A stretch of DNA of 64,000 bases, taken from contig JAFTDW010000004.1 in the NCBI GenBank assembly GCA_017454015.1, positions 1 through 64,000 of the forward strand, given 5' to 3'. The notes beneath the pieces were generated by a model. The model saw only the letters and a list, made by a program, of their open reading frames with translations, was not told where the DNA came from and searched no databases. The position numbers were made by a program, and so were the translations under genes. Every line of letters begins with the position of its first letter. Position 1 is the first letter of the stretch. Below, piece after piece: positions 15,786-23,827 of this stretch. Origin of the DNA: Bacteroidales bacterium (GTDB taxonomy: Bacteria; Bacteroidota; Bacteroidia; Bacteroidales; P3).

Positions 15786-16472
15786 TCAGGCTTTTGAGGC
15801 GGAAGCCAGTGTCACTATGCTGACCGTGGTGCCCGGCACCTGTAGTATTGCTTTGCAGCACGACTCTATGGTGGCGCCTGTCGTGACCACGTCGTCGACA
15901 ACCAGCACATGGCGGCCCGTCAACGCATCGGGCTGTATGACGGCGAAGACGTTGGCCATGTTCTCAACTCTCTCTATCCGTGAATGGTGTGTCTGCGACG
16001 AGGTGTTGCGTGTGCGCTGTACGGATGTTGTGTCTATGGGGCGGTTGAAGACGGTGGCAATGCCTTTGCAGAGCTCTTCGCTCTGGTTGTATCCTCGCTT
16101 TCTTTGTTTCTTTTTGTGCAACGGCACGGGGAGCAGCATGTCGCAGTCGTCGAAGCGGTTCGACCGGGCCAGTTGGTGCCCTATCATAGTCCCCATCATC
16201 TTGGCCAGCCGCAAGTCGCCGCTGTATTTAATGCGGTGTACAATGTGCTGCGAGATGGTCTCGGCGCGAAAGGTGAGCAGAGCCCCTGCGCTCACCACGG
16301 GGATCCTGCCCATGAAAAGCTCCTCTATGGGGTTGTGTGCCATCTCGATGGAGTAGTTGTGCGGCAGCTCCAGAGAGCAACCTACGCATAGAAGGTCTTC
16401 CTGTGCCACCAGTATTCTTCCGCATACGTGGCAGCGGCGCGGAAACAGGATGCTGAGCAGTTTGTGTATCAT
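15786..16472 (-). CDS. comF: ComF-family phosphoribosyltransferase-like protein
   Basis: The 228-residue product has an N-terminal zinc-binding pair (CHVCGR and CVGC) and a C-terminal phosphoribosyltransferase domain with the PRPP-binding motif VLVVDDVVTTGAT near residue 200. ComF proteins are tied to DNA uptake in competent bacteria, and homologues are widespread in non-competent ones. ATG 16472 overlaps the queA stop codon as ATGA, so translation is coupled. The longer upstream frame is out of the family and was rejected. Cytoplasmic. Confidence 0.87.
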   Translation of the reverse strand: MIHKLLSILFPRRCHVCGRILVAQEDLLCVGCSLELPHNYSIEMAHNPIEELFMGRIPVVSAGALLTFRAETISQHIVHRIKYSGDLRLAKMMGTMIGHQLARSNRFDDCDMLLPVPLHKKKQRKRGYNQSEELCKGIATVFNRPIDTTSVQRTRNTSSQTHHSRIERVENMANVFAVIQPDALTGRHVLVVDDVVTTGATIESCCKAILQVPGTTVSIVTLASASKA

Positions 16473-17686
16473 GGCAAAAACAGGCAGCTGTCGCCATAGC
16501 TCAGGAACCGGAAGTCGTGGTCGAGCGCATAGCGGTAGCATTCGCGCCAGTCGTCGCCGATAAGAGCCGACACGAGCAGCAGCAGGGTGCTGCGTGGCTG
16601 GTGGAAGTTGGTTACCAACCCATTTATTACATGGAACTTATAGCTTGGTGCTATGAGCAGCCGTGTGTCGCCTTGCAGCGTGTCGGTATCGTTGCGCTCC
16701 ATCCATTGCAGCACATTGCCCAGAGCTTCCGCAGTGCTTATTGTCTTTTGTGCGTTTTCGTAGGGTTCCCATTGTCCTACGTGCATGGCTTCGAGGTGTG
16801 GTGCCGAAGCGAGTTGTACGCCAAACCAATAGACTGATTCCAAGGTGCGTACCGATGTGGTGCCAACAGCCACTATGGGGTTGGGCAGGTGGTGGAGCAG
16901 GTGACGCAGGTTCTGGCAGGTGACGACGACTTTCTCGGTGTGCATGTCGTGTTCGCCAACGAGGTCGCTGCCTACAGGCTTGAAAGTGCCGGCTCCCACG
17001 TGGAGGGTGACGTATTCGGTGGCTATGTGCCTTGCTCCAAGGTCGTTGAAGACCTGCTCGGTGAAGTGCAGCCCGGCGGTAGGGGCTGCCACCGACCCTT
17101 GCGGGTTGGCGTAGATGGTCTGGTAGCGGCTGTTGTCCGACGTCTCCGCCTTGCGGTTAAGGTAGGGCGGCAGCGGTATGACACCGGCGTGCTCCACCAC
17201 TTCGGCAAACGACACCTCGCCGTCCCACATGAAATCCACTACCCACGCATTGCCTACGGCTTGTCTGCGCATAGCGTTTAGAACCAGCTGCTTGTCGCCT
17301 ATGGCGAAAGGCAGCTCCAGCTGTGTGTCGGCTTTCCATTTCTTGTTGTTGCCGACAAAGCAGAGCCAGCTGCAGCGGGAGCGTTGCTCGAAGGACTGTG
17401 CGAAGGGCATCTGCCACGGTTCGAGGCAGAAAATCTCTATATGCGACCCCGTGGCCTTGCGGAAAAGCAGACGGGCGTGGATGACCTTGGTGTTGTTGAA
17501 CACCAGCATGGTGTCGGGCGGGAGCAGGGCGGGGAGTTTGCGGAAATGGCTCTCGTCAATACTGCCCTTGTTGTATACCAGCAACTTGGAAGCGTCGCGT
17601 TCCTGTAGCGGGAATTTGGCTATGCGGTGTTCGGGCAGTGGGTAGTCGTAGTCGGCTATGGCTATCAGTCTGGGGTCGGTATGCAT
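16469..17686 (-). CDS. queA: S-adenosylmethionine:tRNA ribosyltransferase-isomerase QueA
   Basis: QueA transfers and rearranges the ribosyl part of SAM onto the queuosine precursor in tRNA, giving epoxyqueuosine. The 405-residue protein shows the conserved DYDYPLPEHRIAKFPLQERD start, LVFNNTKVIHARL, and the hallmark AAPTAGLHFTEQV and YVTLHVGAGTFKPV segments. It is somewhat longer than the usual 340-350 residues, with insertions rather than a tail. It is followed by comF through an ATGA overlap and starts 7 bp after pssA, so the three genes form one transcription unit. Confidence 0.93.
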   Translation of the reverse strand: MHTDPRLIAIADYDYPLPEHRIAKFPLQERDASKLLVYNKGSIDESHFRKLPALLPPDTMLVFNNTKVIHARLLFRKATGSHIEIFCLEPWQMPFAQSFEQRSRCSWLCFVGNNKKWKADTQLELPFAIGDKQLVLNAMRRQAVGNAWVVDFMWDGEVSFAEVVEHAGVIPLPPYLNRKAETSDNSRYQTIYANPQGSVAAPTAGLHFTEQVFNDLGARHIATEYVTLHVGAGTFKPVGSDLVGEHDMHTEKVVVTCQNLRHLLHHLPNPIVAVGTTSVRTLESVYWFGVQLASAPHLEAMHVGQWEPYENAQKTISTAEALGNVLQWMERNDTDTLQGDTRLLIAPSYKFHVINGLVTNFHQPRSTLLLLVSALIGDDWRECYRYALDHDFRFLSYGDSCLFLP

Positions 17687-17693
17687 GGGCGGT

Positions 17694-18389
17694 TCAGGAG
17701 CGTTTTTGTGCCGAGGTGAAGCACGAGAGCATTACGTACCACAGTATTATGCAGGGCAGGGCCAGTGTGCGCAGAGCAGCGAGCAGCACGGCGCAACCTA
17801 TGAGGAAGCAGTATCGTGTGCTGTTGTGGTGCCAGTCCATCTGCTTGAAGTTGAACTTCAGTGAGAACATGGGCAGCTCGCTCACCATTAGTATGGCCAC
17901 CACGAGTGAGAGTGTGGCGAGTGATATGGCGCCAGCCGTCGTGGTAAGCCATTGATAGTGTGTGCCGTTGCCGTAGGCTATGGCTATGCCTACCCATACG
18001 AGCGCAGCGGCGGGTGCCGGCAGGCCTATGAACGACGAATGCTGGCGCTCGTCGAGGTTGAACTTGGCGAGCCGGTAGGCGGCAAAGGCTGGGGTGAGGA
18101 AAGCCACGTAGCGCAGTTGTGGCAGCGGCGAGGCGTTGAGCAGTGCGAAGAGTATGAAGGCGGGAGCCACGCCCGATGTCACGAGGTCGGCCAGCGAGTC
18201 GAGCTCCTTGCCAAGCGGCGAGGAGACGCCGAGCAGCCGCGCGGCCATGCCATCGAAGAAGTCGAAGAAGATGCCGGCAAGAATGAATGCAGCGGCGCCA
18301 AGGGTGTGCCCTTGCGATGCCAGCCATGTGGCGACAACCCCGCTCACCAGGTTGCAGAGGGTTATGATATTGGGTATTTGCCGCCGCAT
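17694..18389 (-). CDS. pssA: CDP-diacylglycerol--serine O-phosphatidyltransferase
   Basis: PssA makes phosphatidylserine, the precursor of phosphatidylethanolamine. The 231-residue integral membrane protein carries the CDP-alcohol phosphatidyltransferase signature DG-x2-AR-x8-G-x3-D-x3-D, seen as DGMAARLLGVSSPLGKELD and then SLAD, at residues 44-66, and six or so hydrophobic spans. It starts 35 bp downstream of the TPR lipoprotein gene and precedes queA by 7 bp. Confidence 0.92.
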   Translation of the reverse strand: MRRQIPNIITLCNLVSGVVATWLASQGHTLGAAAFILAGIFFDFFDGMAARLLGVSSPLGKELDSLADLVTSGVAPAFILFALLNASPLPQLRYVAFLTPAFAAYRLAKFNLDERQHSSFIGLPAPAAALVWVGIAIAYGNGTHYQWLTTTAGAISLATLSLVVAILMVSELPMFSLKFNFKQMDWHHNSTRYCFLIGCAVLLAALRTLALPCIILWYVMLSCFTSAQKRS

Positions 18390-18423
18390 TGGCAGTCAGG
18401 GTTTAATACACAGGGTTCCCGTC

Positions 18424-20295
18424 TTAGTAGAGCTTGACGATAAGCTTGAAGTCGGGGTCGTCCCAGTAGGCGCGGAACTCAGTGTCGACGGCGGCTTTCT
18501 CCTTGTATTCGTATTTCTCGTCGATGGAGGCTTTGAGGTTCTTGAGGCAGTTGGTGCGGTCGCCAAGGCGTGCGTAGGCCACGGCGCGCAGGTAGTTGAC
18601 TTCCGAGTTCTGGTCGAGGCAGCAGTCCAGCGTGCGTATAGAGGTGCTCGTCTCGCCGTTCATGAGTTGCGCAAAGGCGAGGTTGAAGCTGCAGGTGCTT
18701 TTCTTGAGCTGTTTCTCGGCCTCTTTGTAGTTGCCTTTCTTGAGGTTGAGGATGGGCAGGTTGGTGGCGGCATCCGAAGAGCCTTGGCGCTGAGCCTCTT
18801 CGAAGTAGTATTTGGCGAGGTTGTAGTCTTTCTTGGCGAGGCACAGCAGGCCGGTGTTGTTGAGCACGTCGGGGTTGTGGGGGTTGATTTCGCGGGCTAC
18901 GTTGAGGAAACGCTCGGCTTCGCCGTAGTCTTCAAGGTAGAACGCCACGGCTCCTGCGTTGTTCCAGGCGGCCCACTCGGAGCTGTGGTTCTCGGTGGCC
19001 CACTTGTAGTATTTCAGCTTGGTGGGGTAGCTGTAGTTGATGTAGGCGGCATACATAAGCTCGTCGAACGAGAGCTTGGAGGGCTTGAGGGTGGCCTGTT
19101 TGGCCAGCTCCACGTCGTCCATGCGGGCCTCGGAGTAGTAGAGGGCTATCTGGGCGCGGCGCAGGTTGGGGAAGATCTCGGTGTTCAGTATGGAGTAGGA
19201 GTCGGCCATGTGCTTTATCATCTGTTCGCGCTTGATGAGGTTCTGCTGCGTCTCCACAATATTGATTATGGCGTTCTTGTCCTGTATGTCGGACTCTTCG
19301 ACCATGATTACGAAGTGCACCCAGTCTTCGCCTGCGGAGCGGGTGGTCATAATGACTTTCTTGAGCTGGCTGTACTTCCAGTACTCCAGTTCGTGGGCTT
19401 GCACGTTGGCGCGGCGGGCCATTATGGTGAGGGCGTCGTCGAGCACGCGGCGGATCTGCACTGTGGCCACTTCGGCGCGGTTTTTGGACACGCCCACGTT
19501 GTTGGTCTCCTCGCCTTCGGGCGAAGCCCATCCGGTAACGTTTATCTGCTTGGGCAGGCCGTTTTCAAGAATGATGCGTTTGAGGTTCTCGAGGTTGTTC
19601 TTGGCGTCGAACTTGCGGTTCATGTAGAGGTTCCAGTCCAGAGTGGAGAGGCCGTTGGGGAAGTAGATGTCGGAGGTCTCCACCACGCCCTGCTCTTTGT
19701 TGTAGTTGATGGGGGCTATGGAGATGTTGCCGCGTATGTTGACCCATGCCGAGGTGTTGTTCACGCCGTCGGAGATAAGCACGGTGGGGAAGCGTTTGCC
19801 TTTGCGTTTCACTGGGGGCTGGTAGCCGGTGACATCCTTGCCGTCGCGGCGCGACACGCGGAACTCCTCGGCGAACTTCGCCTCGTCGTCGGTTGTGGCT
19901 GTCGTGTAGCCCACTGGGGTCAGTGTGACGCGCCCCGTCTCCATGCCGGGCTTGAAGTCAAACTCGTCGCTGTACGTGAACCTGCCGCCGTTGTCGTAGC
20001 TTATGGCTATGCCTTCGCCGTTGACGTTCTCACCCTTGAGGGTGATGGGGTTGAGCGGTATCACGCCGCCTTCCCATGTAAACACAGGCTGGAGAAAGAG
20101 GGCCACGTTCTTTGCAAAATATTTCTCGGGCACTGAGCCGGTGAATTTCACCATCACCTTGTCGTCCATCGTCTCCACCGGATTAGGGGTGGCCTGGTAG
20201 CGGATTTTTTTGCTCTGGGTCTTCATTTTTGCCAGTCCGCTGCAGCCCGTAAGCAACACAGAGGCCAAAAGGAACACGAATAAGGTTCTCTTCAT
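18424..20295 (-). CDS. Lipoprotein with OmpA-like and TPR regions
   Basis: The 623-residue product has a lipoprotein signal (LFVFLLASVLLTGC, cysteine at about residue 18). A beta-rich N-terminal region follows, then an OmpA-like peptidoglycan-binding region near residues 230-320 (NGLPKQINVTGWASPEGEE, SKNRAEVATVQIRRVL), and TPR units from about 420 (AWNNAGAVAFYLEDYGEAERFL, DVLNNTGLLCLAKKDYNLAKYYF). This layout suggests an outer-membrane lipoprotein that binds cell wall and assembles with partners. ATG 20295 gives the signal peptide; the upstream extension was rejected. A TATCTTTG box lies at 20399-20392. It recalls T9SS-associated OmpA/TPR proteins, but it lacks their usual order of domains, so no specific name is given. 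Confidence 0.75.
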   Translation of the reverse strand: MKRTLFVFLLASVLLTGCSGLAKMKTQSKKIRYQATPNPVETMDDKVMVKFTGSVPEKYFAKNVALFLQPVFTWEGGVIPLNPITLKGENVNGEGIAISYDNGGRFTYSDEFDFKPGMETGRVTLTPVGYTTATTDDEAKFAEEFRVSRRDGKDVTGYQPPVKRKGKRFPTVLISDGVNNTSAWVNIRGNISIAPINYNKEQGVVETSDIYFPNGLSTLDWNLYMNRKFDAKNNLENLKRIILENGLPKQINVTGWASPEGEETNNVGVSKNRAEVATVQIRRVLDDALTIMARRANVQAHELEYWKYSQLKKVIMTTRSAGEDWVHFVIMVEESDIQDKNAIINIVETQQNLIKREQMIKHMADSYSILNTEIFPNLRRAQIALYYSEARMDDVELAKQATLKPSKLSFDELMYAAYINYSYPTKLKYYKWATENHSSEWAAWNNAGAVAFYLEDYGEAERFLNVAREINPHNPDVLNNTGLLCLAKKDYNLAKYYFEEAQRQGSSDAATNLPILNLKKGNYKEAEKQLKKSTCSFNLAFAQLMNGETSTSIRTLDCCLDQNSEVNYLRAVAYARLGDRTNCLKNLKASIDEKYEYKEKAAVDTEFRAYWDDPDFKLIVKLY

Positions 20296-20391
20296 TGATA
20301 TAAGGTATTTGTTCTTTATGTTTGATATATAATTAAATACACGCACCTACGGACACGCTCCGCAAGTGTGTGGGATACAATATCCCGTCTG

Positions 20392-20399
20392 CAAAGATA
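20392..20399 (-). promoter_or_regulatory. -7 box (TATCTTTG) for the OmpA/TPR lipoprotein gene
   Basis: TATCTTTGC on the minus strand, about 97 bp before ATG 20295. No good -33 element is visible. Confidence 0.6.
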
Positions 20400-20446
20400 C
20401 GATTTTTTTTCGTAACGGCACGATATTTTTTTAATAAGGCATATTA

Positions 20447-20618
20447 AGAAACTGTTTTGATTTCGTTCAATAAATTCCTTATGCCATTATGACTCGGTGT
20501 TTTTTTTACAGCCCTTTGGTTACAATGGCACCCCATTGCGCCCTCAGTGCCGCAAAAAAAATCCCTCGATTATATGTCCAATTGTTCTTGTCAATTCAAT
20601 AAAATCAAAACAGTTTCT
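20447..20618. mobile_element. MITE-like element, 172 bp with 16-bp perfect terminal inverted repeats
   Basis: AGAAACTGTTTTGATT at 20447-20462 is repeated as its exact reverse complement at 20603-20618, and a further 15 bp inside are similar. The interior has no credible ORF. No target-site duplication could be seen. A related half-site (AGAAACTGTTTGAAAT on the minus strand) occurs at 49771-49786. The remaining sequence to 20720 shows nothing else recognisable. Confidence 0.6.
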
Positions 20619-20720
20619 GAGTCCGATTATTCGCTACATGGTGCAGCCCCTGTTTTTCAGGAAACGACGCGGAGCGTATGCCTATTGGGGGCGCGGCAAG
20701 GGTTTGGCATAACGGTATGC

Positions 20721-20758
20721 CGAAAAGGGGGAAAAGCCTCGGCCTTCCCCCCTTTTCG
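20721..20758 (-). terminator. Strong hairpin after the 46-codon small gene
   Basis: CGAAAAGGGGGAA (20721-20733) pairs with TTCCCCCCTTTTCG (20745-20758), with an 11-base loop. It stands 29 bp beyond the stop of the small minus-strand gene. The stem itself is A/T-rich at its base, but no long T-run follows on the minus strand. Confidence 0.6.
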
Positions 20759-20786
20759 TTTAGAGCGCTGTGTGATTAGTGGCAAA

Positions 20787-20927
20787 CTATTGCTCGTCCT
20801 TAGCTATGACGGCTTTGTGAACGGCATTCCAACCTGCTGCGTTAAGACCCCAGTTGTTGGTCGAATTCTTGTTGCCGGTTACTCTCACTTTTCTTCTCTT
20901 GACCTTTTTGTTAGCGTTTATACCCAT
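20787..20927 (-). CDS. Small basic protein, 46 residues, unknown function
   Basis: An ATG-started frame encodes 46 residues beginning MGINANKKVKRRKVRVTGNK and ending NAVHKAVIAKDEQ. The N-terminal half is strongly basic (KKVKRRKVRV), the second half contains NNWGLNAAGWNAV, and there is no signal or membrane segment. It is supported as a real gene by a consensus promoter at 21007-21040, a leader of about 75 bases and a hairpin after the stop. The base-rich start suggests nucleic-acid or ribosome binding, which is inference only. It is too short for ordinary ORF filters. Confidence 0.65.
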   Translation of the reverse strand: MGINANKKVKRRKVRVTGNKNSTNNWGLNAAGWNAVHKAVIAKDEQ

Positions 20928-21006
20928 GACTTTAAGTGTTTATACTTGGTTTAACTTATTGAAATTCTGCGTAAGATGTGTTTACATCCACATTGCTTTG
21001 GTTTTG

Positions 21007-21040
21007 CAAAGATACACTAAAAATTTGTATTAACCAAAAA
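21007..21040 (-). promoter_or_regulatory. Consensus Bacteroidota promoter for the small gene
   Basis: On the minus strand TTTTTG (21040-21035), 20 bp, then TATCTTTG (21014-21007). Spacing and both boxes fit the Bacteroidota consensus. It lies directly downstream of the DUF4301 gene on the same strand. Confidence 0.8.
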
Positions 21041-21044
21041 AAAA

Positions 21045-22598
21045 TCAGTCGCCCTCCCTGTGTTCCTTGCGTAGCAGGTCGTTGACGGTTTTCACCGGGT
21101 TGAATGTGGCGAGAGGCACCTCCACGAATACCGTGTTCCAGAATGCCATGGCGCCGTTCCACAGTCCCGGCAGCTCCTGCGACTTCAGCGTGGTGGCCCC
21201 TTTGGATTTCTTTGATATAAAACCTGTCTTGGGGTCTACATATTTGCGTAGGTCGAACCGGCGGCCGCGGTAGTCCCTGGTGGAGCATACGAGGTCGACG
21301 GGGTTGAAGTGGGTGGACTGTGTAAAGAGCTCCTGTTGTGCTGGGTTGCGCAGGTTTACCTGTGCCGACTCCACAATCTGCAGGCTGCGGTGACCTGCAT
21401 TGTCGACAACAAAGAACGGACCTCCGCCTGGTTCTCCTTGGTTTTTCACCATGCCGCACACGCGCAACGGTCTGTTGAGCATCTGCAACAGCAGTTTGCG
21501 GCGTTGCACTATGCTTTGCGGCATTGGGTCGGGCAGGTCGATATGAAGCTGTTTGCTGCAGAAGCGAGCTATCTCCTGTACCTTCTGCTCGTCGGCACGC
21601 GTCTTGAGCTCGCGTATATATCCGTAGGATTTCTCGCGCAACTGCAGAAGCAGTCCGGCGAGAGCTTTCTTATATACTATAGTGGTGTGTTTCAGCCAGT
21701 CGGGGACTACGTTGTCGATGTTCTTTATGAATATTATGTCGGCGTTGCACTCGCCGAGGTTCTCTATCAGAGCCCCGTGGCCGCCGGGACGGAATACAAG
21801 CCGGCCATCCTCGTCGCGTAGCAATTCGTTGCGTTCGTTGACGGCTATTGTGTCAGTGTAATGCTTTTGCTCCGAATAGCTTACATTGAGTTTGATGTTG
21901 TACTCCTCCTCGTAGTGGCTGGCTACCTCTTTTATTTTTTTGCGGAAGAGATCGCGGTGTTCGGGCGACACGGTGAAATGCAGCCTCACCGTGCCGTCGG
22001 CGTTGCGTGCGTAGCCCGCCCCTTCCACTATATGCTCCTCTATAGGGGTTCGTGCATAGCCGTCGTAGCGGTGGAACTTGAGCAATGCCTTGGGCAGGGA
22101 GCCGTAGGCAAGATAGCGTTCGCCGAGCAGGTAGTTGATAACCGTGGTGTAGTCGCCGCTCTTGAGGTACTCGTTGATGTCGAGGCCGCTGCTCTCCATT
22201 TTCTTCCCGAGGTCGTCCCAGAAAGCGAAGCTGCGGATGTTTTCCAGAAACTCTTTCACCGAAGGGAACTCCTTCTCAAAGTTGTGGCTCACACCGAAAT
22301 AGGTGGACGAGAACTCAAAGAGTTCCTTGAACATTCGAGTGGCGGCCCCCGATGCGGGCACGAATTTCAGCACATCCAGTCCTTTCTTGGCCACCTGCTT
22401 GTCGTAGAGGTCTATACAACGAGCTATCTCCTTGTCGGACAGCTGTGTGATGCCTCCATTGGCGATAGTGGCTGGTTCGGAAAGCTGGATAGGAGGGAAG
22501 CCTTCCCGAAAATTCTCTATCTGACGAGCAAGCTCTTCGGTGCTGATACCCTGTGCGGCAATCTGCTCAAGGTCGTCGGGCGACAAACTGGGCAACAT
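21045..22598 (-). CDS. DUF4301 family protein
   Basis: The 517-residue cytoplasmic protein matches the Bacteroidota family DUF4301, of unknown function. Recognisable features are FVPASGAATRMFKELFEF near residue 80, GAGYARNADGTVRLHFTVSP near 190 and FRPGGHGALIENLGECNADIIFIKNIDN near 270, which resemble nucleotide-sugar pyrophosphorylase-like folds. The N-terminus begins LSPDDLEQIAAQGIS, as is common in the family. It starts 2 bp beyond the stop of the small lipoprotein gene, so the two are probably co-transcribed. Confidence 0.82.
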   Translation of the reverse strand: MLPSLSPDDLEQIAAQGISTEELARQIENFREGFPPIQLSEPATIANGGITQLSDKEIARCIDLYDKQVAKKGLDVLKFVPASGAATRMFKELFEFSSTYFGVSHNFEKEFPSVKEFLENIRSFAFWDDLGKKMESSGLDINEYLKSGDYTTVINYLLGERYLAYGSLPKALLKFHRYDGYARTPIEEHIVEGAGYARNADGTVRLHFTVSPEHRDLFRKKIKEVASHYEEEYNIKLNVSYSEQKHYTDTIAVNERNELLRDEDGRLVFRPGGHGALIENLGECNADIIFIKNIDNVVPDWLKHTTIVYKKALAGLLLQLREKSYGYIRELKTRADEQKVQEIARFCSKQLHIDLPDPMPQSIVQRRKLLLQMLNRPLRVCGMVKNQGEPGGGPFFVVDNAGHRSLQIVESAQVNLRNPAQQELFTQSTHFNPVDLVCSTRDYRGRRFDLRKYVDPKTGFISKKSKGATTLKSQELPGLWNGAMAFWNTVFVEVPLATFNPVKTVNDLLRKEHREGD

Positions 22599-22600
22599 GA

Positions 22601-23008
22601 CTATCTCCTCTCCCTCACGATGCCGGGGTCGAGGGTGACCGTAGCCTCTACAATCTCGCCCTCCTTGAGTCTCACGGTGTTGCTCCCTTTTTGATAGCAG
22701 TAATAGTTGTCGGGAGTGTAGATCTCTGTGTAGAACGTGTCGTGCTCAAACTTGGCGTTGATGTTGAAGATGGCAGGGGCCTCGAACACTGTGTCGAAGC
22801 GTCCCGAGGCGTTGGTATACCCCTGACGCGACACATAACTGCTGTCGATATCCACCTTAACCCATGCGTGTGGCACCAATCCGCCCTTGCTGTCCTTCAC
22901 AGTGACCTGCAAGTAACAGTTCGTATCCTTGTCACAACTATTCATAAAGCACACCGCTAAACCGCTGATTAAAAGAATGCACGCGGCTACAAAAATTTTT
23001 TTCTTCAT
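22601..23008 (-). CDS. Small lipoprotein with Ig-like carboxypeptidase-regulatory domain
   Basis: The 135-residue protein has a lipoprotein-type signal (FVAACILLISGLAVCFMNSC, cysteine about residue 25) and one beta-sandwich domain: YLQVTVKDSKGGLVPHAWVK, GYTNASGRFDTVFE and TVRLKEGEIVEATVTLDPG. Such domains usually serve as binding or spacer modules at the cell surface. It is the first gene of a pair with DUF4301 and has a TAATTTTG box at 23070-23063. Confidence 0.7.
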   Translation of the reverse strand: MKKKIFVAACILLISGLAVCFMNSCDKDTNCYLQVTVKDSKGGLVPHAWVKVDIDSSYVSRQGYTNASGRFDTVFEAPAIFNINAKFEHDTFYTEIYTPDNYYCYQKGSNTVRLKEGEIVEATVTLDPGIVRERR

Positions 23009-23048
23009 GATTTGTTGTTTTTTTTCCGTTTATTTGGATTTTTTAGAC

Positions 23049-23056
23049 TACTTTTG
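23049..23056 (+). promoter_or_regulatory. -7 box (TACTTTTG) for the cyclophilin gene
   Basis: TACTTTTGC lies 30 bp before ATG 23086. It is only 6 bp from the opposing box at 23063-23070. Confidence 0.6.
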
Positions 23057-23062
23057 CATTTG

Positions 23063-23070
23063 CAAAATTA
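23063..23070 (-). promoter_or_regulatory. -7 box (TAATTTTG) for the lipoprotein-DUF4301 pair
   Basis: TAATTTTGC on the minus strand with TTTTTTTG 22 bp upstream. The start is predicted near 23057, so this promoter and the one for the cyclophilin gene overlap face to face. Confidence 0.65.
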
Positions 23071-23085
23071 ATAAATTTTCATGTC

Positions 23086-23778
23086 ATGAAAGCAAAAAAA
23101 CTCCTTTTCCTGAGCATTTTTTTCGGGCTGACATTCTGCTCGTGTGCTCAACATTCTGAAAACCAGGTGGCTCAGACTGAAACATCAGCCTATGTACTCA
23201 TAGAGACCGACTATGGCAATATGACTGTAAAGCTCTATAATGAGACCCCTCTGCACCGCGACAATTTCATAAAATTGGCAAAAGAGGGCTTCTACGACAG
23301 CCTTCTTTTCCATCGTGTGATCCGCAATTTCATGATACAAGGAGGCGATCCTTCCTCAAAGTATGCGCCTGCAGGCGTCATGCTTGGCAACGGCAACGTC
23401 GGCTACACCATCCCTGCCGAGTTCCGCTCCGACCTCATCCACAAGAAAGGCGCCCTCGCGGCGGCACGCACCGGCGACAATGTCAATCCGGAGAAACGCT
23501 CCTCGGGCTGCCAATTTTATATAGTACAAGGCAACCTCTGGAATGAAGGCACTTTCGGCGCACTCCAGCAGCAGACCGGCAAACAGCTCACCCCTGCCCA
23601 GAAGAACGTGTATTCCACAATAGGTGGCACCCCGTTCCTTGACGGAGACTACACCGTGTTCGGCGAAGTTGTGGAGGGCCTTGAGGTCATCGACAAGATT
23701 GCCGCAGCACAGTGCGACCGCCAGAACCGTCCGCTCCAGGATATACGCATGAAAATGACATACTTAGGGCAGAAATAG
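23086..23778 (+). CDS. Peptidyl-prolyl cis-trans isomerase, cyclophilin type, lipoprotein
   Basis: The 230-residue protein has a lipoprotein signal (LSIFFGLTFCSC) and a cyclophilin domain from about residue 40: MTVKLYNETPLHRDNFIKLA, FHRVIRNFMIQGGDP and FGEVVEGLEVIDKIA. The active-site arginine and phenylalanine of FHRVI and the QGGD motif are intact; the tryptophan that binds cyclosporin is not evident. It would speed proline isomerisation during folding of exported proteins. An insertion of about 20 residues (SSGCQFYIVQGNLWNEGTF onward) is typical of Bacteroidota members. Confidence 0.9.
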   Translation: MKAKKLLFLSIFFGLTFCSCAQHSENQVAQTETSAYVLIETDYGNMTVKLYNETPLHRDNFIKLAKEGFYDSLLFHRVIRNFMIQGGDPSSKYAPAGVMLGNGNVGYTIPAEFRSDLIHKKGALAAARTGDNVNPEKRSSGCQFYIVQGNLWNEGTFGALQQQTGKQLTPAQKNVYSTIGGTPFLDGDYTVFGEVVEGLEVIDKIAAAQCDRQNRPLQDIRMKMTYLGQK

Positions 23779-23827
23779 CATTGTTTCACACCTACCTGAC
23801 AACACCTTAACATCCATCGCATCTGCT

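Noticed and set aside
18136-20136. 666-codon plus-strand frame
   Set aside because: Shadow of pssA and the OmpA/TPR lipoprotein gene; valine/glycine-rich composition typical of the opposite strand.
20497-20954. Two plus-strand frames of 71 and 135 codons
   Set aside because: They cross the MITE-like element, a hairpin and the antisense of the small gene; no family or promoter.
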